Shown one piece after another: positions 18,689 to 27,547 of a stretch of 64,000 bases of DNA. Every line of letters starts with the position of its first letter. Within the stretch, counting starts at the first letter, position 1. The position numbers and the translations under genes were made by a program. This stretch comes from Photobacterium profundum (GTDB lineage Bacteria; Pseudomonadota; Gammaproteobacteria; Enterobacterales; Vibrionaceae), in the NCBI RefSeq assembly GCF_003026285.1, contig NZ_PYOD01000001.1, forward strand, positions 682,001 to 746,000, written 5' to 3'. A model generated the notes under the pieces. It did no database searches. It was not told where the DNA came from and saw nothing but the letters and a program-made list of their open reading frames with translations.

Positions 18689-20632
18689 CTAGTGGTCATC
18701 ATTTAGCGGCGTATCAACACCGTTAACTTCCGACAGAAACTGCCCAACACGACTGATATCACGCGTACGTGGTATCTGTGGTAGGCTTCTTAAAAAGACA
18801 GCGCCATAAGGACGCGTGACCAAGCGATTATCACAAATAACAAGCACACCTTTATCCTGCTTATCGCGGATCAAACGACCCACCCCCTGCTTTAGGGTAA
18901 TAACAGCATCAGGTACTTGTACTTGTGAAAAAGGATCACCACCACGTAAGCGGCAATCTTCAATACGTGCTTTTAGCAACGGATCATCCGGTGCTGTAAA
19001 AGGCAATTTATCGATAATAACACAGCTAAGCGCCTGTCCTCTAACATCAATGCCTTCCCAAAAGGCACCAGTGGCGACTAACAGTGCATTACCCCGTTCT
19101 AAATACTCTGCTAAAAGCTTTTGTTTCGTTGTCTCACCCTGGACTAAAACGGGTAAATCTAACTTCGCACGAAAGCCTTCTGCTAAGTCTCGCACCATTT
19201 GATGAGAAGTACATAAAAAGAAACAACGCCCATTATTGGCTTCAATTAGTGGCGTAAGCATCTCCACCAGCCGATCTGCGGTGCCAAAGCTATTGGGTTC
19301 AGGTAAGAACCGAGGCACACACAACAACGCTTGTTGTTGATAATCGAATGGACTTTCTAATGAGAACTGCTGTTTAGGTTCAAGCCCTAAGCGATGGCTA
19401 AAATGACTGAAGTCATCATCGACAGCAAGTGTGGCAGAAGTAAAGATCCACGCCCCTTCTTGAAGGGCCATTTGTTCTCTGAATTTTTCAGCCACCGATA
19501 ACGGTGTGATATGTAAAGTAAAATGACGCGGCGTGCATTCAAACCAATAAGAATAGCCCGTAATAGAAGTATCACAAAGGCGATTCAGACGTGCTTTTAA
19601 TAACGTGGCACGTTCAAATGCTGCGTCTAACAGTTGGCTGCGCCCTAAGGCTAACTTTAATACATCGTAAGTAAGATCTAGTGCATCATTTAGACGAGTT
19701 AATTCACGTTGAACTGCAGGTGTTTTCATCGCATCACGCCAGTTTCCTCGAAAGCCGGGTTCACCTAACACAATCCGCAAATCAAAGGCAGCTTGCGTTA
19801 ATCTATCAGCTGTCTTTTGTAACTGTCGCATATCTTTAGCTTCAGTCCGATAAGCAATTTCAACGTCTTTGGCTAACTCTTGAAGTTGGCGACTCGATAA
19901 GCTCTGACCAAAATATTGGCTCGCGATATCAGGCATTTGATGGGCTTCATCGAAAATAAATACTTCAGCCTCGGGGATTAGTTCACCAAAACCGGTTTCT
20001 TTTATCGCGAGATCGGCTAAAAATAAGTGATGGTTTACTACTACCACATCAGATTCCATCGCTTTACGACGAGCTCGTACAACAAAGCAATCATCAAAAG
20101 ACGGACAATCACGCCCCAAACAATTATCGTTGGTAGAGGTGATCATTGGGATAACAGGGCTATCTTCTGCCACACTATCACATTCCCCCAAATCACCACT
20201 TTTTGTCGCAGAAGACCAACTACGCACTTTGATTAACTGACTCAGCAGCGTAGGATCGGCATGTACACCATGGCTTTCTGTCATTTGACGGCTGAGACGA
20301 TCTAAACATAAATAGTTTGAACGCCCTTTTAGCAACGACACACGCCCCGTAAAACCCAATGACCGCATCATTAAAGGTAAATCGCGGTGAAATAATTGCT
20401 CTTGTAAATTTTTCGAGCCTGTACTGATAATCGTTTTTTTGCCACGCGCTAAAGCAGGAACAAGATAAGCAAATGTTTTGCCTGTACCCGTGCCAGCTTC
20501 TACTACTAACTGTGTTTTATTACAGATAGCATCATCTACAGCTTGTGCCATGTCAATCTGAGGTTGTCGTGCCTGAAAGCCCGGGATCGCTTTATCTAGG
20601 GCGCCTTTGGCGGCAAAAAATGACTTTATCAT
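18689..20632 (-). CDS. yoaA: XPD/DinG-family ATP-dependent DNA helicase YoaA
   Basis: Superfamily 2 5'-3' helicase of 647 aa. Walker A is VVEAGTGTGKT (K52) and the DEAH box is at 228-231. Four cysteines for an iron-sulfur cluster fit C109, C171, C176 and C182 (YLCLD and CLGRDCPSFDDC). Late helicase motifs are LLVATGAFWEGIDVRG and LKQGVGRLIRD. In E. coli YoaA works with the HolC subunit of DNA polymerase III in repair of stalled forks. Synteny with tsaB separates it from the paralogue DinG. It is divergent from purU across a 235-bp gap. Confidence 0.92.
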   Translation of the reverse strand: MIKSFFAAKGALDKAIPGFQARQPQIDMAQAVDDAICNKTQLVVEAGTGTGKTFAYLVPALARGKKTIISTGSKNLQEQLFHRDLPLMMRSLGFTGRVSLLKGRSNYLCLDRLSRQMTESHGVHADPTLLSQLIKVRSWSSATKSGDLGECDSVAEDSPVIPMITSTNDNCLGRDCPSFDDCFVVRARRKAMESDVVVVNHHLFLADLAIKETGFGELIPEAEVFIFDEAHQMPDIASQYFGQSLSSRQLQELAKDVEIAYRTEAKDMRQLQKTADRLTQAAFDLRIVLGEPGFRGNWRDAMKTPAVQRELTRLNDALDLTYDVLKLALGRSQLLDAAFERATLLKARLNRLCDTSITGYSYWFECTPRHFTLHITPLSVAEKFREQMALQEGAWIFTSATLAVDDDFSHFSHRLGLEPKQQFSLESPFDYQQQALLCVPRFLPEPNSFGTADRLVEMLTPLIEANNGRCFFLCTSHQMVRDLAEGFRAKLDLPVLVQGETTKQKLLAEYLERGNALLVATGAFWEGIDVRGQALSCVIIDKLPFTAPDDPLLKARIEDCRLRGGDPFSQVQVPDAVITLKQGVGRLIRDKQDKGVLVICDNRLVTRPYGAVFLRSLPQIPRTRDISRVGQFLSEVNGVDTPLNDDH

Positions 20633-20867
20633 TCATGGTTATCTATACAGTATAAGATTGAGCATTATGCCAACTTTGTTAATCTGCGACCATAATTAAT
20701 TAATACAAGTATTCGTTGTTGCCAGTGTAAAACCATAAGGAATAAAGAAATCAAATGCATATCAAAGGCTATTCATTAGCGTGATAGTTCAATTATCTTT
20801 TGACCCTGTTATAAATACACGGTACATAGAAGGGAGTTAAATTTAAAAATACTGTTCAAGGATGACC

Positions 20868-21701
20868 ATGGAAAAGAAAACGCTTCTCACCGATTGCCCC
20901 GATGCGATAGGCCTTATCTCAAAAATCACGAACATCTGTTATAAACATCAGCTCAACATTGTGCACAACAATGAATTTGTCGATAACACCAACAAGCAGT
21001 TCTTTATGCGTACCGAATTAGAAGGATATTTTAACGATAAAACCTTCTTAGCCGATCTGGACCATGCACTTCCAACAGGTAGTCACCGCTGTTTAGTCAG
21101 TTCAGAGCGTAAACGTATTGTAATTATGGTCACTAAAGAAGCACATTGTATTGGTGATATTCTGGTAAAAGCGTACGACGGTACGCTTGATGTCGACATC
21201 GCCGCTGTTGTGGGTAATTACGATACATTAGGTAAATTAACAGAAAAGTTTGATATCCCCTTTCACCATGTGAGCCATGAAGGGCTAACGCGTGAAGAGC
21301 ATGAAGATAAATTGCTCGCATGTATTAAGCAATATGAACCAAATTATGTCGTACTCGCCAAATACATGCGCATACTTACGCCTGAGTTTGTAGCTGCATT
21401 CCCACACCAAATCATTAATATTCACCATAGTTTCTTGCCAGCGTTTATTGGTGCAAAACCTTACTTACAAGCTTTTGAGCGAGGCGTGAAAATTATTGGC
21501 GCAACAGCCCACTTTGTTACCAATGATCTGGATGAAGGCCCGATTATTACGCAAAACGTGATCCCTGTTGATCATAATTTCAGTGCCAATGACATGGCGC
21601 GATCTGGCCGTGATGTTGAAAAATCAGTACTCAGTAAAGCACTGGGATTAGTGGTTGATAACCGTGTGTTTGTGCATGGTAATAGAACAATCATTCTTTA
21701 G
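20868..21701 (+). CDS. purU: Formyltetrahydrofolate deformylase PurU
   Basis: Hydrolyses 10-formyl-THF to THF and formate, balancing the one-carbon pool and supplying formate to PurT. It has an N-terminal ACT-like domain (TDCPDAIGLISKITNICYKHQLNIV) and a C-terminal formyltransferase-fold domain with VVLAKYMRILTPEF, NIHHSFLPAFIGAKPY and DEGPIITQ. The ATG at 20868 is favoured because AAGGA lies 5 bp upstream; the ATG at 20862 would abut it. Product 277 aa, close to E. coli (280). It stands alone, convergent with yecM. Confidence 0.94.
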   Translation: MEKKTLLTDCPDAIGLISKITNICYKHQLNIVHNNEFVDNTNKQFFMRTELEGYFNDKTFLADLDHALPTGSHRCLVSSERKRIVIMVTKEAHCIGDILVKAYDGTLDVDIAAVVGNYDTLGKLTEKFDIPFHHVSHEGLTREEHEDKLLACIKQYEPNYVVLAKYMRILTPEFVAAFPHQIINIHHSFLPAFIGAKPYLQAFERGVKIIGATAHFVTNDLDEGPIITQNVIPVDHNFSANDMARSGRDVEKSVLSKALGLVVDNRVFVHGNRTIIL

Positions 21702-21727
21702 TAACCTAATAGAATGTTTACAGACTC

Positions 21728-21768
21728 AATAACGAGTTGAGAGTCACAAATAATTACAACTCGTTATT
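21728..21768. terminator. Long-stem hairpin between purU and yecM
   Basis: AATAACGAGTTG pairs with CAACTCGTTATT over a 17-base loop. It follows the purU stop by 26 bp. The T-tract is weak, so it is a probable rather than certain terminator, possibly shared with the convergent yecM. Confidence 0.5.
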
Positions 21769-21800
21769 TAACCTTACCTTATGCCTACTTGTTTCGTTAT

Positions 21801-22391
21801 TTAAGCGTATTCGCTGTCAATCACATCTTTTAGTGAACACGGGTGTAATTTGATACACACATCGTTTTTCTTAAATGCATAGGTGGGATTCGCCAAACGC
21901 TCTTTTTCTCCAGAAGGTGAACTTGCTTTCAGCTTGATGCCCTTTTCAGAAAGTCGAGACCATTCTTTTTCAAGCTGAGGAAACGCTGACTCTAATACGT
22001 CTTTGAGTTCATCTGTATTCTTCGCCTTACCAGGGATCACAAACTCCACATGCTCCCAGCCCTCTTGTGGATAGGTCTTGTCACTTGGGTACGGTAATTC
22101 TAAACATTCAATCGACCAAGAACCGACATTTAATGGCTGGTGGAAACCAATTACAATAATAGGGCGACCATTAATCATATTATTTGACCACTCATCACCA
22201 TACGCTAACCATGCTTGATGAAGTGCCTTCGCGATATCCAAGTCATTAACACGTAATGCGATATGATCCGCTTGGTATTGCTCTAAAGATAATCCTAGTT
22301 CATTTGCCAATGCCGTAATACGATCTAAAAAACCGGGTAAATTGGCCAACATTTGCTCAGGATGTAGACCTATGTCTGTTAGCTTCTGCAT
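21801..22391 (-). CDS. yecM: VOC-superfamily protein YecM
   Basis: 196-aa metal-binding-type protein of the vicinal oxygen chelate superfamily, function not established. The family features are DHIALRVNDLDIAKALHQAW, GRPIIVIGFHQPL, IECLELPYPSDKTYPQEGWEHVEFVI and ASSPSGEKERLANPTYAFKKNDVCIKLHPCSLKDV. GGAGAAAAAAC precedes the ATG. It is divergent from argS, the same pairing as in E. coli. The 429-bp gap between them holds an imperfect foldback repeat. Confidence 0.93.
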   Translation of the reverse strand: MQKLTDIGLHPEQMLANLPGFLDRITALANELGLSLEQYQADHIALRVNDLDIAKALHQAWLAYGDEWSNNMINGRPIIVIGFHQPLNVGSWSIECLELPYPSDKTYPQEGWEHVEFVIPGKAKNTDELKDVLESAFPQLEKEWSRLSEKGIKLKASSPSGEKERLANPTYAFKKNDVCIKLHPCSLKDVIDSEYA

Positions 22392-22613
22392 GTTTTTTCT
22401 CCAGTAATTTTTGAATCAGCCAATGAACGCATAATTATCCATAGTTTTGCCATAAGAGGAACCCTCAAACACCATACTACAGACCTTGCTGCATCTTGAT
22501 TTGTGCATAATTTTCATTCGTTACCCACTCCTTAAAAAAAAACGCAAACAATACCTTTTTCAGGTTGCCAAAACACCTTAATATGTGGGTATTATTAGGG
22601 CTATACATATTAA
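22392..22613. other. Intergenic stretch upstream of yecM
   Basis: About 220 bp with an A9 run near 22538 and no coding frame. The yecM promoter should lie here; no clear site could be fixed. Confidence 0.4.
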
Positions 22614-22760
22614 TGTATTCAAGATGCTATCTCTTAGTCCAGAGGATGTTCCGTCAAAAATACTCACGTAACGTATATTTACATTAATTGATTAGAATTC
22701 TTGTAGCCCTCTTTCGTGATTATTCTTGACGGTTTTGCTTATTGCAACTCTTGAGTACCG
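22614..22760. repeat. Imperfect foldback repeat upstream of argS
   Basis: The outer arms GTATTCAAGATGC (near 22616) and GCAACTCTTGAGTAC (near 22744) are inverted with mismatches. The inner arms CCGTCAAAAATACTCACG (22651-22668) and CGTGATTATTCTTGACGG (22715-22732) match at 15 of 18 positions. The TCAAGATGC end also resembles the right end of the 13649-13914 element. It ends about 60 bp before the argS start and may contain or shape its promoter. Confidence 0.5.
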
Positions 22761-22820
22761 TAACGTTTTCATCTCGCTAATCAATATATTAGCGTTACAA
22801 ACGATTTAAAGGATCTGCGT

Positions 22821-24551
22821 GTGAACATTCAAGCACTAATTAACGATAAAGTCTCTCAGGCACTAGAAGCCGCTGGTGCACCAGCAGGCAGTCCTGCCGC
22901 TGTTCGCCAATCAGCAAAAATTCAGTTTGGTGATTACCAAGCAAACGGTGTAATGGGTGTTGCTAAAAAGTTAGGCACTAACCCTCGCGAATTCGCTCAA
23001 AAAGTTATCGATGTGCTAGATCTTGACGGTATCGCTGAAAAAGTGGAAATCGCAGGCCCTGGCTTCATTAATATCTTCCTAGATAAATCTTGGCTTGCAG
23101 CACGTGCAGAAGAAGCACTAACCGATGACCGCATTGGTGTTGCTGCTGAGAAGCAACAGAATATTGTTGTCGATTACTCAGCGCCAAACGTTGCAAAAGA
23201 AATGCACGTTGGTCATCTTCGTTCAACGATCATTGGTGATGCAGTAGTACGTACCCTTGAATTTTTAGGTCATAACGTTATTCGTGCTAACCACATTGGT
23301 GATTGGGGTACGCAGTTTGGTATGCTGATTGCGAACTTAGAACGCGTTCAAAATGAGACTGGCGAAGTTTCGATGGAGCTTGCCGACCTTGAAGGCTTCT
23401 ACCGCGAATCTAAAAAGCTATACGACGAAGATGAAGAATTTGCCGTTCGCGCTCGTGGTTTCGTTGTTAAGTTACAAAGCGGCGACGAATACTGTGCTGG
23501 AATGTGGAAAAAGCTTGTTGACGTTACTATGGTACAAAACCAGATTAACTATGACCGCCTAAATGTATCACTAACCCGTGATAACGTGATGGGCGAATCA
23601 ATGTACAACGACATGTTGCCTAACATTGTTGCCGATCTAAAAGAAAAAGGCCTGGCGGTTGAAAGTGACGGCGCACAGGTTGTCTTCCTTGATGAATACA
23701 AAAACAAAGATGGTGACCCTATGGGCGTTATCATCCAAAAGCGCGACGGTGGTTTCCTATACACAACAACAGATATCGCATGTGCTAAATACCGTTTCGA
23801 GCAATTAAATGCCGATCGTGTACTTTACTTCATCGACTCACGTCAGCATCAACACCTAATGCAAGCATGGTCTATTGTTCGTAAAGCAGGTTACGTTCCA
23901 GAAGAAGTCACGCTTGAGCACCATGCATTCGGCATGATGCTAGGTAAAGATGGTCGTCCATTCAAAACACGTGCAGGCGGTACTGTTCGTCTGGCTGATC
24001 TTCTTGATGAATCTGAAGTACGTGCAGCAAAACTTATTGAAGCGAAAAACCCAGAGCTAGAAGCAACAGAGAAAGACAAAATTGCCAAAACAGTTGCAAT
24101 GGCTGCGGTTAAATATGCCGATCTTTCTAAGCACCGCACAACAGATTACATCTTCGATTGGGACAACATGTTGGCATTCGAAGGGAACACTGCGCCGTAC
24201 ATGCAATATGCATATACACGTGTAGCTTCTATCTTTAAGCGTGCAGATGTTAATCTAGCAGATCTGACTCATCCTATTGTGATCAACGATGAGAAAGAGC
24301 AAGCACTTCTATCGACTCTTCTTCAGTTTGAAGAAGCAGTACTGAATGTTTCTCGTGAAGGTCAGCCACACCTTATGTGTACTTACCTATTCGAGCTTGC
24401 GGGTAAATTCTCTAGCTTCTATGAAGCTTGCCCAATCTTAAATGCTGAAGAAGCAGTCAAGCAGAGCCGTCTGAAGCTTGCTCTACTAACAGCTAAAACA
24501 ATTAAGCAAGGTTTAGACCTTCTAGGCATCGAAACCCTTGAGCGTATGTAA
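22821..24551 (+). CDS. argS: Arginyl-tRNA synthetase
   Basis: Class I aminoacyl-tRNA synthetase that charges tRNA-Arg. It has an N-terminal additional domain, a HIGH-type motif HVGH at 129-132 within [33 protein letters not shown], a degenerate KMSKS region ([15 protein letters not shown]), and the C-terminal anticodon domain ending [12 protein letters not shown]. The 576-aa length fits E. coli (577). The start is GTG at 22821, with AAAGGATCTGCGT upstream. It is monocistronic, with a terminator 49 bp after the stop. Confidence 0.98.
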   Translation: MNIQALINDKVSQALEAAGAPAGSPAAVRQSAKIQFGDYQANGVMGVAKKLGTNPREFAQKVIDVLDLDGIAEKVEIAGPGFINIFLDKSWLAARAEEALTDDRIGVAAEKQQNIVVDYSAPNVAKEMHVGHLRSTIIGDAVVRTLEFLGHNVIRANHIGDWGTQFGMLIANLERVQNETGEVSMELADLEGFYRESKKLYDEDEEFAVRARGFVVKLQSGDEYCAGMWKKLVDVTMVQNQINYDRLNVSLTRDNVMGESMYNDMLPNIVADLKEKGLAVESDGAQVVFLDEYKNKDGDPMGVIIQKRDGGFLYTTTDIACAKYRFEQLNADRVLYFIDSRQHQHLMQAWSIVRKAGYVPEEVTLEHHAFGMMLGKDGRPFKTRAGGTVRLADLLDESEVRAAKLIEAKNPELEATEKDKIAKTVAMAAVKYADLSKHRTTDYIFDWDNMLAFEGNTAPYMQYAYTRVASIFKRADVNLADLTHPIVINDEKEQALLSTLLQFEEAVLNVSREGQPHLMCTYLFELAGKFSSFYEACPILNAEEAVKQSRLKLALLTAKTIKQGLDLLGIETLERM

Positions 24552-24600
24552 TAAATTTTGAGCTCTGGCTAATTATTTAAACAATACAATCTAAAAAATT

Positions 24601-24634
24601 AAGCCTTCTAGGGTATCTTTAGAAGGCTTTTTTA
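24601..24634 (+). terminator. Terminator of argS
   Basis: AAGCCTTCTA pairs with TAGAAGGCTT over a 9-base loop and is followed by TTTTTT. Confidence 0.9.
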
Positions 24635-24769
24635 TTATATATTCACGAAACAAATCAATTAGTTCAGCAGAAGTATACCTTTGAGACTTGCTCGGTATTG
24701 TTTTTGAGCATTAATACTTATCTTGATAGGCACAATATCAAGTTTTGCGTTTAGACATGGAATTAGGTT

Positions 24770-25789
24770 ATGAGTACAGATAGCTTTGTGGAATCAACTG
24801 AAACGTTGAAAAAAACTGTTCCTCTAATGATGAAGCACAAAGTCCCAACAACCCCGACTAACTACGCTCTTTGGTATACGTATACAAAGCAACAAACCCC
24901 TGAACTCAATCTAGCTATCGATAAAGGCATTGCTGAACTTGGGTTATGTACACCCACATTATGTGAATCGTTATATCAGGAACACTTAGCCAATCAAACA
25001 GAACGAGATGTGCGACAAGTCAAACAGAGCCTTACGGCTATGGTACAAGAGCTCTCACATACAATGGCCGATGCGTTATCTGATACCGAAACATTCCAAG
25101 GGGTATTAACAAAAAGTTTTGATCAGCTCGAAACCGCAGAACAAAATGGTTTATCGCTTGACGATACAATGAAGCTTGTTAGAGATCTCATTCGAGAGTC
25201 TCGTCAAATTCAAGCTTCAACAGGTACATTTAAAGGTCAACTAAACACCGCAAAAGATGAAATAACCACACTGCGTGAAGCGCTCGCCGAAAGCCAAAAA
25301 GAAGCCAATGAAGATGCACTTACCGGTATTTTAAATCGCCGTGCTTTTGAACGAGATTTTCAACATTACATTGAAAACAACACACCACTTAGTTTAATTC
25401 TGTTAGATATCGATAAATTTAAAGATTTCAATGATAACTTCGGCCACTTAATGGGCGATCAAGTACTGAAAACCATCGCCCGCCGTTTAAAAGAAAGTTG
25501 CCGTGATTATGCTCAAGCTTATCGCTTTGGTGGCGAGGAGTTCGCTATTATTCTTCCTCATAAAATGAAGGCATCGGCACGTCAACAAGCTGAAACATTC
25601 AGACGAGCATTTGAACGAATTTCTGTCATTGATAAAAAAACAGGCCAGCGTGTTAACTCAATAACCGCATCTTTTGGCGTTGCAGAAAAGCAGCCAAATG
25701 AGTCAGGTGAATGTTTAATTGACCGCGCCGATACCTTTATGAATCAGGCTAAACAATTAGGCAGAAACCGCGTACTACCTTTAAATTAA
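24770..25789 (+). CDS. Cytoplasmic diguanylate cyclase (GGDEF protein)
   Basis: Predicted to make c-di-GMP from GTP. The 339-aa protein has no membrane segment. The N-terminal half (1-175) is helical, starting with a motif around VPTTPTNYALWYTYTKQ, and ends in a short coiled coil. The C-terminal GGDEF domain (about 178-339) has DALTGILNRRAF, LDIDKFKDFND and an intact GGEEF signature at 254-258. The inhibitory I-site RxxD reads RDYA (245-248), so the Asp is missing and allosteric product inhibition is probably weak or absent. The signal sensed is unknown. It stands alone between argS and a DUF924 gene. Confidence 0.92.
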   Translation: MSTDSFVESTETLKKTVPLMMKHKVPTTPTNYALWYTYTKQQTPELNLAIDKGIAELGLCTPTLCESLYQEHLANQTERDVRQVKQSLTAMVQELSHTMADALSDTETFQGVLTKSFDQLETAEQNGLSLDDTMKLVRDLIRESRQIQASTGTFKGQLNTAKDEITTLREALAESQKEANEDALTGILNRRAFERDFQHYIENNTPLSLILLDIDKFKDFNDNFGHLMGDQVLKTIARRLKESCRDYAQAYRFGGEEFAIILPHKMKASARQQAETFRRAFERISVIDKKTGQRVNSITASFGVAEKQPNESGECLIDRADTFMNQAKQLGRNRVLPLN

Positions 25790-25835
25790 CAATAGCGTTA
25801 AACTAACAAAAGCGCTCAACGACATATATTGCATG

Positions 25836-25878
25836 AAAAAGGTCATCCTAATATTTGAAGCAAAAGAATGACCTTTTC
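25836..25878. terminator. Hairpin between the GGDEF gene and the DUF924 gene
   Basis: AAAAGGTCAT (25837-25846) pairs with ATGACCTTTT (25868-25877) over a 21-base loop, with A and T tracts on both sides. It is probably a shared terminator of the two convergent genes. Confidence 0.65.
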
Positions 25879-25959
25879 CCTCACAAAGCCGATATAAAGT
25901 AAATCGCCTACGCTTAATATCAAGTGCTTTTCTCTCGGTGGTTTTTACCGCTCATCACT

Positions 25960-26565
25960 TTATTGCCCAAAACGCTGTCCGCCACTGTTTAGCCAATGCA
26001 TTTCTTCTGGGGTCGACAGTCGACCATGAACAGCATTACGGTGTGGGAAGCGACCAAATAACACAATAACCTCATGATGGCTCACCGCATACTTATAGAA
26101 GCCTTCAAAGATCACTGCATTTTCTGGTAACACTGTCTGCCGCAAGCGATCAAAACGAAATACGCACTCTTCCTGATCTTCCTGTGTTTCTGAATGCTCT
26201 AATGGTAGATAGAAAAAAACCCGTTCAATTGGCGTTAATTCTTCATCTTGATTTTTTGCTAACCCTCGCTTACAAATAGCAAGAGCCAATGAATCGTAGC
26301 GAAATGCTGCACTTAACCCACGGTAAATATTTCGAGTAAACTGATCGAGTAAGATGATAAGTGCTAACGCACCTTTAGGCGTTTCTGCCCACTTGCCTAA
26401 CTCACCTCGTCCTGCACGACTCACTAGGTCTCTATACTGCTCGGTGATTAATGTATCGGTACCTTTATCACCTTTAAACCACAAGGCGTTCTTATCATTT
26501 TTAGGGACTTCACCATCCAACTCACCAAACCAAAAGTCCAAAACTTGCTGATATTCATTAACCAT
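25960..26565 (-). CDS. DUF924 family protein
   Basis: 201-aa alpha-helical protein of unknown biochemical function. The family motifs are VLDFWFGE near the N-terminus, LWFKGDKGTDTLI, LALIILLDQFTRNIYRG, the acidic PLEHSETQEDQEE, and FGRFPHRNAVHGRLSTPEE. The fold is TPR-like. The ATG at 26565 has GGAG six bases upstream; a GTG at 26577 would sit inside that site. It is monocistronic, convergent with the GGDEF gene and divergent from the HIT gene. Confidence 0.9.
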   Translation of the reverse strand: MVNEYQQVLDFWFGELDGEVPKNDKNALWFKGDKGTDTLITEQYRDLVSRAGRGELGKWAETPKGALALIILLDQFTRNIYRGLSAAFRYDSLALAICKRGLAKNQDEELTPIERVFFYLPLEHSETQEDQEECVFRFDRLRQTVLPENAVIFEGFYKYAVSHHEVIVLFGRFPHRNAVHGRLSTPEEMHWLNSGGQRFGQ

Positions 26566-26784
26566 TTTTATCTCCACTCAAGCAACAAAGACTTGTTTAA
26601 CAAGCTAACCACTCATAAACACCTATTACTCAACAACGCTTATACCTGAATAAATACACCGACAGTTAGCAGAGTCTTAATGTCTTTATTTCAAAGATAA
26701 TGTCAGAATACCGATGTACCTATTTATAGAAATCGACAATGTTTCAGCTTGTGAGCAACACTGTACTCTTAAGGAATATTTACA

Positions 26785-27213
26785 ATGAGTTTCATACTAC
26801 ATTCGCGATTAGCGTCAGATACCACAATCTTAGGTGATTTACCGCTTTGTCAGGTGCTACTGTCTAAGGAAGCATTAGGGCCATGGTTAATTCTAGTACC
26901 GCGCAAAGAAGACTTAACCGAAATTCATCACCTTCCTGAAGATGAGCAGTATCAGCTTATGCGTGAATCAAGCGCGGTTGCTTCGTTATTAGAAAATAAC
27001 TATCAAGCAGATAAAATTAATGTAGGGGCACTAGGTAACCTCGTTCCTCAATTGCATGTTCATCACATCGCACGCTTTAAGGTTGATGTTGCATGGCCAG
27101 GGCCAGTTTGGGGCAATACAGATGGCACACAGCGTGATGAAGAGCTACAACTCGCATTAGCAGAAGATCTTCGTGTAGATCTGAGCAACATAACAGGATT
27201 TGTTTCAGCATAA
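26785..27213 (+). CDS. HIT-family nucleotide hydrolase
   Basis: 142-aa protein of the histidine triad superfamily, probably a dinucleotide or nucleoside phosphoramidate hydrolase. The triad segment is VPQLHVHHIARF with H91, H93 and H94, slightly different from the classical HxHxH but usual for this subfamily. LGPWLILVPRK and KINVGALGNLVPQ form the nucleotide pocket. AAGGAATATTTACA precedes the ATG. The exact substrate cannot be read from sequence. A terminator of the convergent feo operon follows. Confidence 0.9.
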   Translation: MSFILHSRLASDTTILGDLPLCQVLLSKEALGPWLILVPRKEDLTEIHHLPEDEQYQLMRESSAVASLLENNYQADKINVGALGNLVPQLHVHHIARFKVDVAWPGPVWGNTDGTQRDEELQLALAEDLRVDLSNITGFVSA

Positions 27214-27251
27214 CGCTGTCATGATTAACCGTTTATCAAACAGCACGCATT

Positions 27252-27279
27252 AAAAAGGCAACCCGCAGGTTGCCTTTCA
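27252..27279 (-). terminator. Terminator of the feoABC operon
   Basis: AAAGGCAACC-CGCA-GGTTGCCTTT; the minus strand continues as TTTTTAATG. It may also stop the convergent HIT gene. Confidence 0.88.
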
Positions 27280-27304
27280 TACTCTATTTCTTATATCGCA
27301 AAGA

Positions 27305-27547
27305 TTAACGCATAACGGTTACTGATAACTCGTTTGCATCTAAGCATCGGTACCAGACTTCTTTTGCTGATTGGCGACAACCATCACTATCGCAGCCCAC
27401 TAGCTCTTTACCAATAAGTCCTTTGCGGATCCAAACGGCTAACATTGCTTCAACGCCATCAGCAGACATTCCAAAATGAGTAGCTAAATTACTACGGCTC
27501 GAACGCCCATGTTGTTCTATATATTGCTTTAGCTGTTGAAGTATCAT
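27305..27547 (-). CDS. feoC: Ferrous iron transport protein FeoC
   Basis: 80-aa winged-helix protein that accompanies FeoB in gammaproteobacteria; proposed roles are protection of FeoB or iron-sulfur sensing. The helix-turn-helix is visible as SRSNLATHFGMSADGVEAMLAVWIRKGLI. Three cysteines, C52, C57 and C68, could ligate a cluster. The start overlaps the feoB stop by four bases (ATGA). It is the last gene of feoABC. Confidence 0.92.
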   Translation of the reverse strand: MILQQLKQYIEQHGRSSRSNLATHFGMSADGVEAMLAVWIRKGLIGKELVGCDSDGCRQSAKEVWYRCLDANELSVTVMR

